64,000 nucleotides of DNA, from assembly GCF_040545475.1 (NCBI RefSeq), contig NZ_JBEPMA010000004.1, forward strand, positions 1-64,000. Reading direction: 5' to 3'. The position numbers and the translations under genes are program-made. Position 1 is the first letter of the stretch, and each line of letters opens with the position of its first letter. The notes beneath the pieces were generated by a model that worked only from the letters and a program-made list of their open reading frames with translations, was not told the origin of the DNA and did no database searches. Of the stretch, positions 52,251 to 60,464 are shown piece by piece. Source of the DNA: Peptoniphilus_A olsenii. Its GTDB lineage: Bacteria; Bacillota; Clostridia; Tissierellales; Peptoniphilaceae.

Positions 52251-53372
52251 TTGGAATCCTCAAGAAATAAGTTCCCACTAGGTGTAGTGGCACTTTGTGC
52301 TGTATCACTTTTTGGGCTAAAAGATACGGGAGTATTTATTAACGCACACGTACAAAAAACATATAGTGGAAATGAAATAGAGTTTGCTGTTGGAGAAGAA
52401 GTTCAAATCATTGAACAAAAAGAAGATGGATATTATGTATCCAAAGGCAAAGCTAAAGTTACAGTTCCACAAGATAAAATTCTAGTAAAAGAATTAGATG
52501 TACCTACTTATCAAATTGTGAATGCAAGTCCAATTTTTGATGAGAATGGTCTTATCATAAGAAATCTATTCATTGACGAATATGCTGTTGGTATTTCTGT
52601 AGAAGGAGATAAGGCAAAAGTAAAATGCAATGATGGAACAGTTGGATTTGTATCAAGAGATTCTATAAAGAAAATTTCTGATAAAAGAGATAACATTACA
52701 AAAGTAAAAGTTAAAAAAGATGCAGTTGCAAAATCAGGCAGCAAATCATTAAATTTAAAAGCTGGTGAAACTGCAAATGTTGTTGACTATGAATCAGGTA
52801 AATTTACAATAAAAGACAACAATAATTCAGAATATAAAGTTTCTGCAGAAAGTCTTAATATAGTTTCTGGAAAGACAATTGAAAAAACAAATCTTAAAGA
52901 AGTTAATAATAAAGAAAATATAGTTAGATTAGAATTAGAGAACAATAGACAAGCATCTGTTGCTCCCGCATCTACGGCAACTGCAGCTGCAAATTTAACA
53001 GGTACTGCATCAAAAATACTTTCTTCTGCAGAAAGTAAATTAGGTTCAACATATGTATATGGTGCAACTGGAAATGGAGGATATGATTGTTCAGGTCTTG
53101 TTTATTCTATTTATGTTAATGAACTCGGAATTAAACTTCCTAGATCTTCTAGAGAACAATCTCAAGTTGGAACTCAAATTTCAAAAAGTGAATTGAGACA
53201 AGGTGACTTAGTATTTTTCAATACAGGTGGTAGTGGAGTAAGCCATGTGGGTATATATATAGGGAATGATAAATTCATTCATGCTTCATCTGGCCAAGGT
53301 AAAGTAATTACTTCTTCATTATCTGAAGATTATTACGAAAATACTTATGTTAATGCAACAAGGGTATTATAA
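52251..53372 (+). CDS. Secreted NlpC/P60 peptidoglycan endopeptidase with SH3-like domains
   Basis: 373 residues. An N-terminal hydrophobic segment (FPLGVVALCAVSLFGL) acts as signal or anchor. Two or three SH3-like modules follow (e.g. GNEIEFAVGEEVQIIEQKED, DKAKVKCNDGTVGFVSRDS-type sequence), an Ala/Thr-rich linker, and a C-terminal NlpC/P60 domain with the catalytic Cys in YDCSGLVYSIY, His in SHVGIYIG and third residue in FIHASSG. It probably cuts stem peptides in peptidoglycan during growth or separation. TTG at 52251 chosen since AGGAG lies nine bases before; TTG at 52242 touches that site. A WalR box lies upstream. Confidence 0.9.
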   Translation: MESSRNKFPLGVVALCAVSLFGLKDTGVFINAHVQKTYSGNEIEFAVGEEVQIIEQKEDGYYVSKGKAKVTVPQDKILVKELDVPTYQIVNASPIFDENGLIIRNLFIDEYAVGISVEGDKAKVKCNDGTVGFVSRDSIKKISDKRDNITKVKVKKDAVAKSGSKSLNLKAGETANVVDYESGKFTIKDNNNSEYKVSAESLNIVSGKTIEKTNLKEVNNKENIVRLELENNRQASVAPASTATAAANLTGTASKILSSAESKLGSTYVYGATGNGGYDCSGLVYSIYVNELGIKLPRSSREQSQVGTQISKSELRQGDLVFFNTGGSGVSHVGIYIGNDKFIHASSGQGKVITSSLSEDYYENTYVNATRVL

Positions 53373-53389
53373 TTTATTTATATAAATGG

Positions 53390-53417
53390 CGTCGATGATT
53401 TACATCGACGTTTTTTT
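53390..53417 (+). terminator. Terminator of the NlpC/P60 gene
   Basis: CGTCGATG / CATCGACG stem, five-base loop, then seven T. Confidence 0.9.
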
Positions 53418-53450
53418 ATACAAAAAATAATTTAATATTGGAGGGAAAAT

Positions 53451-54131
53451 ATGAAAGAAAATTTAGAATTTAGATTTTTATCTTATGGTGACATTGATGA
53501 TATTTTAAAACTTACCAATGAAGTTAACTCTAAAATACAAAGTAAACATGTATTTTCTGAAGATTCTAGAGAAGAACTTCATAATATTCTAAATTTAGGA
53601 GGGTCATTTTTAGGAGTTTTTGATGGTGATGAGTTAATTGCCTACAGAAGTGTTAAGCTTCCTGATGATGATTCTAATATTGCTAAATATGTCAAGAAAT
53701 TTGATATTCCTTTTGACAAAGTTCTTGTAAATGATGCTGTAGTTGTTAGAGAAGATTACAGGGGTATGCAACTCCAAAATAAAACTCGTGAAATAATGAT
53801 AGAAAAATTTGAAGGAAGTAAATATACACATAGAATGGGAACAGTATCTCCTATGAATCCTCCTTCTTATAAAAATACAATTGGCAGTGGTTATACTGTA
53901 ATAGCATTAGAAAAGATTTATGCTGATGATGAGAATCCTGATGGATACTATCGTTTTATAACTCATAAATCAGATGATGTTGAATATAATTTCACTGGAA
54001 GAGAAAGAAAGATTTTTCATGAAGATATTGATGATATGAGAAAAGCTTTAGATGAAAATTACTATGGTGTATCTGCTGATGATGATGGATATATTCTTTT
54101 TAAAGAAGCAGAAGTTAAATTTTTGAGATGA
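53451..54131 (+). CDS. GNAT-like acetyltransferase
   Basis: 226 residues. The N-terminal FRFLSYGDIDDILKLTNEV and the motif A-like stretch VVREDYRGMQLQNKTREIMI, followed by the beta-strand MGTVSPMNPPSYKNTIGSGY (in GNATs, the neighbour-with-N region), fit the Gcn5-related N-acetyltransferase fold. It would transfer an acetyl group from acetyl-CoA; the acceptor is unknown. It has its own ribosome site (GGAGGG) and is flanked by terminators, so it appears to be a single-gene unit. Confidence 0.65.
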   Translation: MKENLEFRFLSYGDIDDILKLTNEVNSKIQSKHVFSEDSREELHNILNLGGSFLGVFDGDELIAYRSVKLPDDDSNIAKYVKKFDIPFDKVLVNDAVVVREDYRGMQLQNKTREIMIEKFEGSKYTHRMGTVSPMNPPSYKNTIGSGYTVIALEKIYADDENPDGYYRFITHKSDDVEYNFTGRERKIFHEDIDDMRKALDENYYGVSADDDGYILFKEAEVKFLR

Positions 54132-54141
54132 TTTATTATGA

Positions 54142-54167
54142 CTACTGTCTTGCGGCAGTAGGTTTTT
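54142..54167 (+). terminator. Terminator of the GNAT gene
   Basis: CTACTGTC / GGCAGTAG stem with one G-U pair, four-base loop, then TTTTTT. The 160 bases from here to the next promoter are A/T-rich with nothing recognisable. Confidence 0.85.
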
Positions 54168-54330
54168 TATTTTAAATTAGATTTACATATATAGCTAATG
54201 CAAAAAATTAAAAAAAAACTTATAAAATTAATCATTAATATTCATTTTTACATACATATTGATATTAAAAAATAGATAATAGTAAAAATTTGTATATATT
54301 TAATACTTTCAATCCTCTATATTTAGATAT

Positions 54331-54359
54331 TTGACAAAGATTTTTTTAAATGAGATAAT
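54331..54359 (+). promoter_or_regulatory. Promoter upstream of the unknown gene and cstA
   Basis: TTGACA (54331-54336), 17-bp spacer, GATAAT (54354-54359), 27 bp before the 54386 start codon. Confidence 0.75.
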
Positions 54360-54385
54360 TAATTTAAATAAGCGAAAGGTGAAAT

Positions 54386-54883
54386 ATGGATAAGGAATTA
54401 TATTTTAATAGACTAAAAGAAAATTTAAGCATTTATTATGATTTGGACGAAAGTTTAAGTTCAGAATACGGAAGTATTGACCTTTATGCGAAATATTTTG
54501 AAAAAAATGATAGATATATTTTGAGCAAAAAATCAGTGATTTATTCACAAGAGGCTTTCGAACATATTTTTTGTAAGTATTTTGAGAATATTACACTAGA
54601 ATATGTTAAGGATTTCACAAATTTTTTGGAAACAAATATCACAAATTTTGTCAAACCCAATGATGACCATATGTCAAGCATCATTAGAGGAGTTATTGTT
54701 ACAAATGAAGAACCTAGCGATGAAATAATAAATTTTATTAAAAAGTATAAATATTATAAAAGTTTTTTATTTGGCTTCAAAGGATGGGTTAATATTGGTC
54801 TGAATTTGGTTGATATAAATAATAGAGATAATTTTTACCACAATAAGGTGGGGAAAAATGGTAGAGATTATTTCAAAATTTAA
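54386..54883 (+). CDS. Unrecognised cytosolic protein encoded before cstA
   Basis: 165 residues without signal peptide or membrane helix, rich in Asn, Lys, Tyr and Phe. I recognise no domain. It has a good promoter (TTGACA/GATAAT) and ribosome site AAAGGTG, ends 26 bases before cstA with no terminator between, and so is probably co-transcribed with it. Readable landmarks are EHIFCKYFENITLEYVKDFT and IIRGVIVTNEEPSDEIINFI. A linked role in uptake or its control is only suggested by position. Confidence 0.65.
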   Translation: MDKELYFNRLKENLSIYYDLDESLSSEYGSIDLYAKYFEKNDRYILSKKSVIYSQEAFEHIFCKYFENITLEYVKDFTNFLETNITNFVKPNDDHMSSIIRGVIVTNEEPSDEIINFIKKYKYYKSFLFGFKGWVNIGLNLVDINNRDNFYHNKVGKNGRDYFKI

Positions 54884-54909
54884 TATTATATTTTACAAGG
54901 AGGTAAAAA

Positions 54910-56568
54910 ATGTTATCTTTAGGTATGGTACTTATAAGTATGATTTTATTTTTCATTGCTTATAAGACTTATGGTGATTATTTAGCTGATCAATGGGGAA
55001 TAGACTCAAGTAAGCCAACTCCTGCTCATACAAAAGAAGACGGAGTAGACTTTGTACCTGCTAAACCACAAGTTTTATTGGGACACCACTTTGCTTCAAT
55101 TGCAGGAGCAGGTCCTATTAATGGACCAGTTCAAGCAGCAGTTTTTGGATGGGTACCAGTTTTATTATGGATTATAATTGGTGGTATCTTCTTCGGAGGA
55201 GTTCACGATTATGGTTCTTTAACTGCTTCTATGAAACATGATGGTAAATCTGTTGGTACGATTGTTGAAGACTATATGGGTAGCACAGGTAAAACTTTAT
55301 TTTCAGCTTTTGCTTGGTTGACTCTTATTCTTGTTGTAGCAGCTTTTGGTTCAATTGTAGCTCAATCATTTGAATCAACACCTGTTGTAGCAACTGCTTC
55401 AATATTATTTATGGTAGAGGCAATTATTTTTGGATATTTTGTTTACAGAAAAGGTGTTAATTTAGGAATAGCTACTGTAATAGGTGTTATTTTCTTATTT
55501 GTATCAATTTATGTAGCACAATTTTTCCCAATACAACTTTCTGCAACAACTTGGGTTATTTTTTTAGGAATATATGCATTTGTGGCTTCTACGGCTCCAG
55601 TTTGGATTCTACTTCAACCAAGAGATTATCTAAATTCATATCTACTATATGCAATGATGCTTGGAGCGGTTCTTGGTATTTTAATTGCTAGACCAGAAAT
55701 CCAAATGGATGCATATTCTGGATTTAAAATTGAAAGTGCCAATGGTGCTGTAAAATTATTATTCCCAACATTATTCATTACAGTTGCTTGCGGTGCTATT
55801 TCAGGATTCCACTCACTTGTTGGCTCAGGTACGACTTCTAAACAAATTGACAATGAACGTGATGCTAAGCTAATTGGTTACGGTGGTATGTTAATAGAAT
55901 GTGCACTTGCAGCAATTGCACTTGTAACTGCAGCATATTTGACAAAAGAGAATTATGGAGAAATACTTGGAGAAAAAGGACCGACTGTATTATTCTCAAT
56001 GGGTATTGCAGACTTTATGTCTAAATTTGGTATTCCTTATGAACATGGTCTAACTTTTGTTACTTTATCAGTATCTGCATTTGCACTTACTTCACTAGAT
56101 ACAGCAACAAGACTTGCTAGATTTATATTCCAAGAATTCTTTGAAAAGAATGATGGAGTTGGTGAACAATCTCCACTTACAAATAAATGGGTATCAACAA
56201 CTATCACTGTTGTTGTAGGTTTTGCTTTTGCACTTAAAGGTTATAAACTTATTTGGCCTATATTTGGATCTGCAAACCAACTATTGGCAGGACTTGCTCT
56301 TCTTGCAGTTGCAGGATGGCTAAAAGGTGAAAATAGAAATTATAAGATGATTATTTTCCCAATGTTTTTCATGTTTGCAGCCACTTTAACTGCTCTTGTA
56401 GTAGAAACTAAAAACTACTTTGGAAAAGCTACACTTGAGGGTGGAGCAGGCAACTGGATAATGACAGTTCTTCCAATAGTACTATTTATACTTGCATTAG
56501 TACTTATGAAAGTAGGTTTCCAAGTATTATTTAGCGACAAGAATAAAAACAGACTAGAAACAAAATAA
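54910..56568 (+). CDS. cstA: Carbon starvation protein A-type transporter
   Basis: 552 residues with about 14-16 membrane segments. HHFASIAGAGPINGPVQAA, FGGVHDYGSL, GSGTTSKQID and the C-terminal WPIFGSANQLLAGLALL are CstA signatures. CstA/BtsT proteins import pyruvate or peptides. The protein is shorter than E. coli CstA (701), matching the Gram-positive form. AAGGAGG ribosome site. A small unknown gene precedes it in the likely same transcript. Confidence 0.93.
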   Translation: MLSLGMVLISMILFFIAYKTYGDYLADQWGIDSSKPTPAHTKEDGVDFVPAKPQVLLGHHFASIAGAGPINGPVQAAVFGWVPVLLWIIIGGIFFGGVHDYGSLTASMKHDGKSVGTIVEDYMGSTGKTLFSAFAWLTLILVVAAFGSIVAQSFESTPVVATASILFMVEAIIFGYFVYRKGVNLGIATVIGVIFLFVSIYVAQFFPIQLSATTWVIFLGIYAFVASTAPVWILLQPRDYLNSYLLYAMMLGAVLGILIARPEIQMDAYSGFKIESANGAVKLLFPTLFITVACGAISGFHSLVGSGTTSKQIDNERDAKLIGYGGMLIECALAAIALVTAAYLTKENYGEILGEKGPTVLFSMGIADFMSKFGIPYEHGLTFVTLSVSAFALTSLDTATRLARFIFQEFFEKNDGVGEQSPLTNKWVSTTITVVVGFAFALKGYKLIWPIFGSANQLLAGLALLAVAGWLKGENRNYKMIIFPMFFMFAATLTALVVETKNYFGKATLEGGAGNWIMTVLPIVLFILALVLMKVGFQVLFSDKNKNRLETK

Positions 56569-56591
56569 TATTATTTATAATTTATCCCACC

Positions 56592-56617
56592 AAAAAAGAG
56601 CCCAAGGGCTCTTTTTT
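56592..56617. terminator. Bidirectional terminator between cstA and the aldolase gene
   Basis: Perfect 12-bp stem AAAAAAGAGCCC / GGGCTCTTTTTT with a two-base loop, symmetrical for both strands and touching the aldolase stop. Confidence 0.9.
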
Positions 56618-57203
56618 ATATGGATATAATATTGGGGTTTCCAATATTTAGTGAATAATAATAGATTTTTGCAGCGTCTTCTACGTATTCTGCGGATAAA
56701 AATGCACTCTCCAAATCTTTTCCGCAACATACAACTCCATGATTTGCCATTAAGCAGGAATTGGCATGTTTAAGAAATGGTATTATATTTTGGGCAAGCC
56801 GTTTAGAACCTGCTTTTGCATAAGGAGCTACATCAATTTCGCCTCCTAAGAACGGAATCATCTCTATTAAAATAAGTGGAATTTTCTTATTGGATACAGC
56901 AAATGCAGTTGCAATAGTTGAATGGGTGTGAACTACTGCGTTGTAATTAGGATAATTCTTATAAATCTCTATATGCATTCTCCACTCTGAAGAAGGTTTT
57001 GTATTCATATTTGAACTTTCACCTTTTGAGTTGATTTTGACAATATCTTCCTCACGCATTTTTAAATAATCAATACCGCTTGGAGTTATATAAAAGCTAT
57101 CTTCGTCTTCACCTCTTATACTTAAGTTGCCACTAGTTCCAGCCACTAAATTTTTATTAAGAAGTTTTATTCCATATTCTACCAATAATTTTCTATAATT
57201 CAT
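56616..57203 (-). CDS. Class II aldolase (L-fuculose-phosphate-aldolase family)
   Basis: 195 residues. The zinc-dependent class II aldolase/adducin fold: AGTSGNLSIRGEDEDSFYIT with phosphate loop residues, catalytic Glu in KPSSEWRMH, zinc ligands in VVHTHSTIATA and the third in LMANHGVVCCG. Family members cleave ketose-1-phosphates to DHAP and an aldehyde. No fucose or rhamnose genes are nearby; instead a phosphorylase and an MtnA-like isomerase gene lie divergently next door. That fits an aldolase for 5-deoxyribulose- or methylthioribulose-1-phosphate, which is an inference. It shares a 106-base divergent promoter region with those genes. Confidence 0.85.
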   Translation of the reverse strand: MNYRKLLVEYGIKLLNKNLVAGTSGNLSIRGEDEDSFYITPSGIDYLKMREEDIVKINSKGESSNMNTKPSSEWRMHIEIYKNYPNYNAVVHTHSTIATAFAVSNKKIPLILIEMIPFLGGEIDVAPYAKAGSKRLAQNIIPFLKHANSCLMANHGVVCCGKDLESAFLSAEYVEDAAKIYYYSLNIGNPNIISI

Positions 57204-57309
57204 TATACACCTCGTATTTATAATATATAATTTATCACATATAGCAAATAATTGACAATTAATTAAGCTGTGTTAGACTAAAATTATATTAAATTTTGTG
57301 AGGTAGGAT

Positions 57310-58134
57310 ATGATAGCAGAGAAAAAATTTGAACACTATCAAGAAAGTGCAGATTTTATATTAGATAAAATAAAAATAAAACCTGAAATAGCAATTATTC
57401 TTGGAACAGGACTTGAAACACTTTTAGATGAGATTGAAGATAAAATTGAAATTGAATATAAAGATGTGCCGAATTTTTTAATTTCTACAGTCAAAAGTAA
57501 TGGCGGTAAATTTATTTTTGGCAGATTATCTGGAAAATATATAATTTGTATGACTAAGAGATTTCATTATTATGAAGGATATGAATACAGTGAGCTTGCC
57601 ACTCCTGTATATGTATTAAAGCTACTTAGAATAAAAACTCTGATACTTACCAATGCATCTGGTGCGATAAATTATAATTTCCATCCTGGAGATATTTGTT
57701 TAATAACAGATCATATAAATTTTGCAGGAGTAAGCCCAACTAGAGGAAATAATATAAATGAATTTGGAGAAAGATTTTATCCAATTGATAATTTGTACGA
57801 TGAGAATTTGCGAAAATTGACCCAAAATTTAGCTCTTGAAATGGGAATTGAATTAAAAGAAGGCGTATATTTCTTTACTGTGGGCCCATTTTTTGAATCT
57901 CCATCAGAAATTAGAGCAATAAGACTTTTGGGCGGTGATTTAGTAGGTATGTCTACAATTACAGAAACTCTCACTGCGGCTCATTGTGATATAAAGGTAC
58001 TTGCAATTTCAGTTGCTACTAATTATTCTTCAGATAGAATTAAAAATATGGATGGAAGTGAAGTCGAAGAAGTGGCGAAGGATGTATCCCCAAAATTAAA
58101 ATCTTTAATAGTTAAAGTAGTAGAGGAGTTATGA
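57310..58134 (+). CDS. Purine nucleoside phosphorylase (trimeric PNP/MTAP family)
   Basis: 274 residues. ILGTGLETLLDEI, KRFHYYEGYEYSELATPVYV, LTNASGAINYNFHPGDICLI, GPFFESPSEIRAIRLLGGD and VGMSTITETLTAAHC follow trimeric PNP closely. Phosphorolysis of purine nucleosides gives (deoxy)ribose-1-phosphate and base. The Glu in FFES and Asn in ATNYSSD correspond to the 6-oxopurine-type pocket (Glu201/Asn243 of human PNP), not the Asp pair of MTA phosphorylases. So inosine/guanosine-type substrates, possibly 5'-deoxyinosine, are favoured. Six bases before the MtnA-like gene, so one transcript. GAGGTAGG ribosome site. Confidence 0.88.
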   Translation: MIAEKKFEHYQESADFILDKIKIKPEIAIILGTGLETLLDEIEDKIEIEYKDVPNFLISTVKSNGGKFIFGRLSGKYIICMTKRFHYYEGYEYSELATPVYVLKLLRIKTLILTNASGAINYNFHPGDICLITDHINFAGVSPTRGNNINEFGERFYPIDNLYDENLRKLTQNLALEMGIELKEGVYFFTVGPFFESPSEIRAIRLLGGDLVGMSTITETLTAAHCDIKVLAISVATNYSSDRIKNMDGSEVEEVAKDVSPKLKSLIVKVVEEL

Positions 58135-58140
58135 TATTAA

Positions 58141-59181
58141 ATGGAAAGACAAGATTATAATATGCCCTTCATGTTGCAATATGAAAATGTTGCATGGTAT
58201 GAAAATAGTAAAGTTAAAATACTAGACAGGAGAGTGTATCCTAAAGAGATACGTTTTGAAATTTGCAAAACTCACAGAGAAGTAGCACGAGCTATAACTG
58301 ACATGGTGACACAGTCTGCAGGACCATATACTGCCGCAGGTATGGGTATGGCTCTGGCCGCTTATGAAGGCAGAAGTCTTAGTGACAGTGATTTAATTAT
58401 ATTTTTAGAAGAGGCCGCTCATACTATCTCTACTGCAAGGCCTACAACGTCCACAAGACTTAAGCAGGTTACAAGAGGTTCAATAAAAGCAGCAAAAAAT
58501 GCAATAGAAAACGGGGAAGATGTTGTAGGAAAAATATTTGAAGATGCAATAAATTCTTTAAATAGAAGATATAGTGCTATGAATGAAGTAGCAAAATACT
58601 TATGCGATAAAATCACCAACGGTGCAAAAGTTTTAACACAATGTTTTGGCGAAACTATAATCGGCACTATGACAAGAACTTTAAAAGAACAAAATAAGAA
58701 AGTAAAATTTTATTGTTGCGAAACAAGACCCTACTATCAAGGGGCGAGATTAACTGCAACTTGCATAAGTGAAATGGGTTTTGATACTACAATAATCACT
58801 GATAATATGGTGGCTTATACCATGGAAAATATTGGAATAGATTTATTTACATCTGCTACTGATACAATTACACTAGATGGACACGTTGCAAATAAAGTGG
58901 GTACCCATCAAATAGCTATCGTGGCAGACAGATTTCAAGTGCCTTACTATGTAACTGGTATGCCTGATAAAGAAAAATTTACAAAAGATGATATAGTTAT
59001 CGAATTGAGAGAGCCTTCACTCGTACTGGGAGATCATACTGCAAAAGGAGTAAAGGCGATTTATCCATCTTTTGACATCACGCCACCAGAATTGATAACA
59101 GGATTTGTGACTGATAAAGGAATTTATGAGCCTAATAATTTACGAAACTATTTTGAAAGTGGTTATAAAAGTTATTATTAA
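58141..59181 (+). CDS. MtnA-like sugar-phosphate isomerase (aIF-2B family)
   Basis: 346 residues. The eIF2B-alpha/MtnA fold with the catalytic Cys region VLTQCFGETIIGTM (corresponding to Cys160 of MtnA), ETRPYYQGARLTA, and ATDTITLDGHVANKVGTHQI, which holds the catalytic Asp but differs from the usual GADRIxxNGDVANKIGT. MtnA turns 5-methylthioribose-1-phosphate, and in some species 5-deoxyribose-1-phosphate, into the ribulose form. No other methionine-salvage gene (mtnK, B, C, D) is in the window; its partners are the PNP upstream and the divergent aldolase. Ribose-1,5-bisphosphate isomerase is a less likely alternative. Confidence 0.82.
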   Translation: MERQDYNMPFMLQYENVAWYENSKVKILDRRVYPKEIRFEICKTHREVARAITDMVTQSAGPYTAAGMGMALAAYEGRSLSDSDLIIFLEEAAHTISTARPTTSTRLKQVTRGSIKAAKNAIENGEDVVGKIFEDAINSLNRRYSAMNEVAKYLCDKITNGAKVLTQCFGETIIGTMTRTLKEQNKKVKFYCCETRPYYQGARLTATCISEMGFDTTIITDNMVAYTMENIGIDLFTSATDTITLDGHVANKVGTHQIAIVADRFQVPYYVTGMPDKEKFTKDDIVIELREPSLVLGDHTAKGVKAIYPSFDITPPELITGFVTDKGIYEPNNLRNYFESGYKSYY

Positions 59182-59233
59182 TTTATAATATTTACAATTA
59201 TTTTTTTTATAATAAATCTACTTGGTGCATTTG

Positions 59234-59262
59234 TTGAAAATTCAAAAGATATATAATATAAT
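59234..59262 (+). promoter_or_regulatory. Promoter of the small membrane protein gene
   Basis: TTGAAA (59234-59239), 17-bp spacer, TATAAT (59257-59262). RNA should start near 59269, just before AAAGGGGGG. Confidence 0.7.
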
Positions 59263-59287
59263 TTGGATAATAAAGGGGGGATATTAT

Positions 59288-59524
59288 ATTAGTCTTAGAA
59301 TTTTATATGGACTTCTTGTATGTCTTTTGATTAATGACATGTATCAAAGAAAGAAGTTAAAAGAAATTGAGAAAGAAATTGAAGAATTAGAAAATGAAGA
59401 TATCAAAATAGCTTTAGAGTTAAATTTTAGAATGAATAGGTTGTTATATAAAAATTCATTTATTATTGCTGGTATCTTATTTATAATTGGTGTGTTTGTG
59501 GCAAAACAAATTGATTTGCTTTAA
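59288..59524 (+). CDS. Small two-helix membrane protein, apparent ATT start
   Basis: About 78 residues: a membrane helix (LRILYGLLVCLLIND), a charged coiled segment (KKLKEIEKEIEELENED), and a second helix (SFIIAGILFIIGVFVA). The predicted RNA start (~59269) and strong ribosome site AAAGGGGGG (59273-59280) point to initiation at ATT 59288, seven bases on; no ATG, GTG or TTG lies in this frame near that site. The longer frame from 59222 would begin upstream of the promoter. Function unknown. A terminator follows. Confidence 0.6.
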   Translation: MSLRILYGLLVCLLINDMYQRKKLKEIEKEIEELENEDIKIALELNFRMNRLLYKNSFIIAGILFIIGVFVAKQIDLL

Positions 59525-59544
59525 TAATTAGTTGATAATACATA

Positions 59545-59575
59545 AAAATGGAGAGTAGTTTTTACTCTCCATTTT
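59545..59575. terminator. Bidirectional terminator between small genes
   Basis: Perfect 13-bp stem AAAATGGAGAGTA / TACTCTCCATTTT with a five-base loop. Its right arm is inside the 3' end of the minus-strand gene. Confidence 0.88.
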
Positions 59576-59804
59576 GCTTTGTAATTTTTAAAATTATTAT
59601 TCCAAGTACATCTTGAAATTTTAAATGTAAATCTTGTAATCTAGCTTTTATTAGACTTTCCTCACAAGTGTAAGAAAAACACACTCTCTTACCATCTTCG
59701 TCATCATACCAACAGGAACCTATAATAAATCCTTTTTCTTTGCATTCTTTTCTCATTTTCTTTTCTAATTTATATCTATAAATTAATTTTCGTAAAAACT
59801 TCAT
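59562..59804 (-). CDS. Small basic protein, function unknown
   Basis: 80 residues. Basic N terminus (MKFLRKLIYRYKLEKKMRKE), then IIGSCWYDDEDGKRVCFSYT with two or three cysteines, and a C-terminal helix. No family recognised. No clear Shine-Dalgarno sequence; the start lies 3 bases after the stop of the secreted-protein gene at 59808, so coupled translation is possible. The coding call rests mainly on position and an intact frame ending at a terminator. Confidence 0.5.
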   Translation of the reverse strand: MKFLRKLIYRYKLEKKMRKECKEKGFIIGSCWYDDEDGKRVCFSYTCEESLIKARLQDLHLKFQDVLGIIILKITKQNGE

Positions 59805-59807
59805 ATT

Positions 59808-60377
59808 TTAATTGTCTAAAGAAACTAATGATGAACGGCTAGGAATATTGCTAGCACCTGTCACAGAATAGACATAAGCATTTCTAAATGCAACTGTTAC
59901 ATTTTTCTCTGAATAAGGTATATGGAAATAGTCTGTAGAACCAACAATTCTATCATAAACTCCATTATAACCAAAATCTTCAATTCTATTACTGTAAAAA
60001 GTTTTTTTATTCATAAAACCTGCAGAAGTACAAGAAATATTAGCTCTTACTCCTTTTATTTGTGGGAGGTTAACATCCCAATATAAAAAGCCATTTTCTG
60101 TATTTTTATTATATCTAAGACCTAGGTGCATTGTTCCAATAGCTCTTCTTAAAATTTCATGCTCACTAGGCGAGTAAGACATAAAATCAGCTTTTTCTGA
60201 TTCTGTATTGAAGTAAACAGTTATACCCTTATTTAATTCCTCAACAGAAACTTCAAATTCATTACCATTTGGATCTAAAAAATATATAGAACTATCGGAC
60301 TGAGCAAAAACCAAATTTGAACATAATACAATAACTATAATTAAAAATGTTAGTAAGTTAAATTTTTTAAATTTCAT
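59808..60377 (-). CDS. Secreted protein of unknown function
   Basis: 189 residues with a clear signal peptide (FNLLTFLIIVIVLCSNLVFA then QSDSS). The mature part of about 165 residues has mixed strands, one cysteine, and stretches such as IYFLDPNGNEFEVSVEELNK and GVYDRIVGSTDYFHIPYSEK. I recognise no family. TGGAGGTGTC ribosome site. It is probably the first gene of a two-gene unit with the small protein downstream, following the zinc-ribbon gene in the same direction. Confidence 0.7.
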   Translation of the reverse strand: MKFKKFNLLTFLIIVIVLCSNLVFAQSDSSIYFLDPNGNEFEVSVEELNKGITVYFNTESEKADFMSYSPSEHEILRRAIGTMHLGLRYNKNTENGFLYWDVNLPQIKGVRANISCTSAGFMNKKTFYSNRIEDFGYNGVYDRIVGSTDYFHIPYSEKNVTVAFRNAYVYSVTGASNIPSRSSLVSLDN

Positions 60378-60464
60378 ATGACACCTCCATGATTTTAAAT
60401 TAACAAAGAAAAAGATTTACTTAAAAGAGTAGTACCCATTATCTACTAAATTAAACATAAAACT

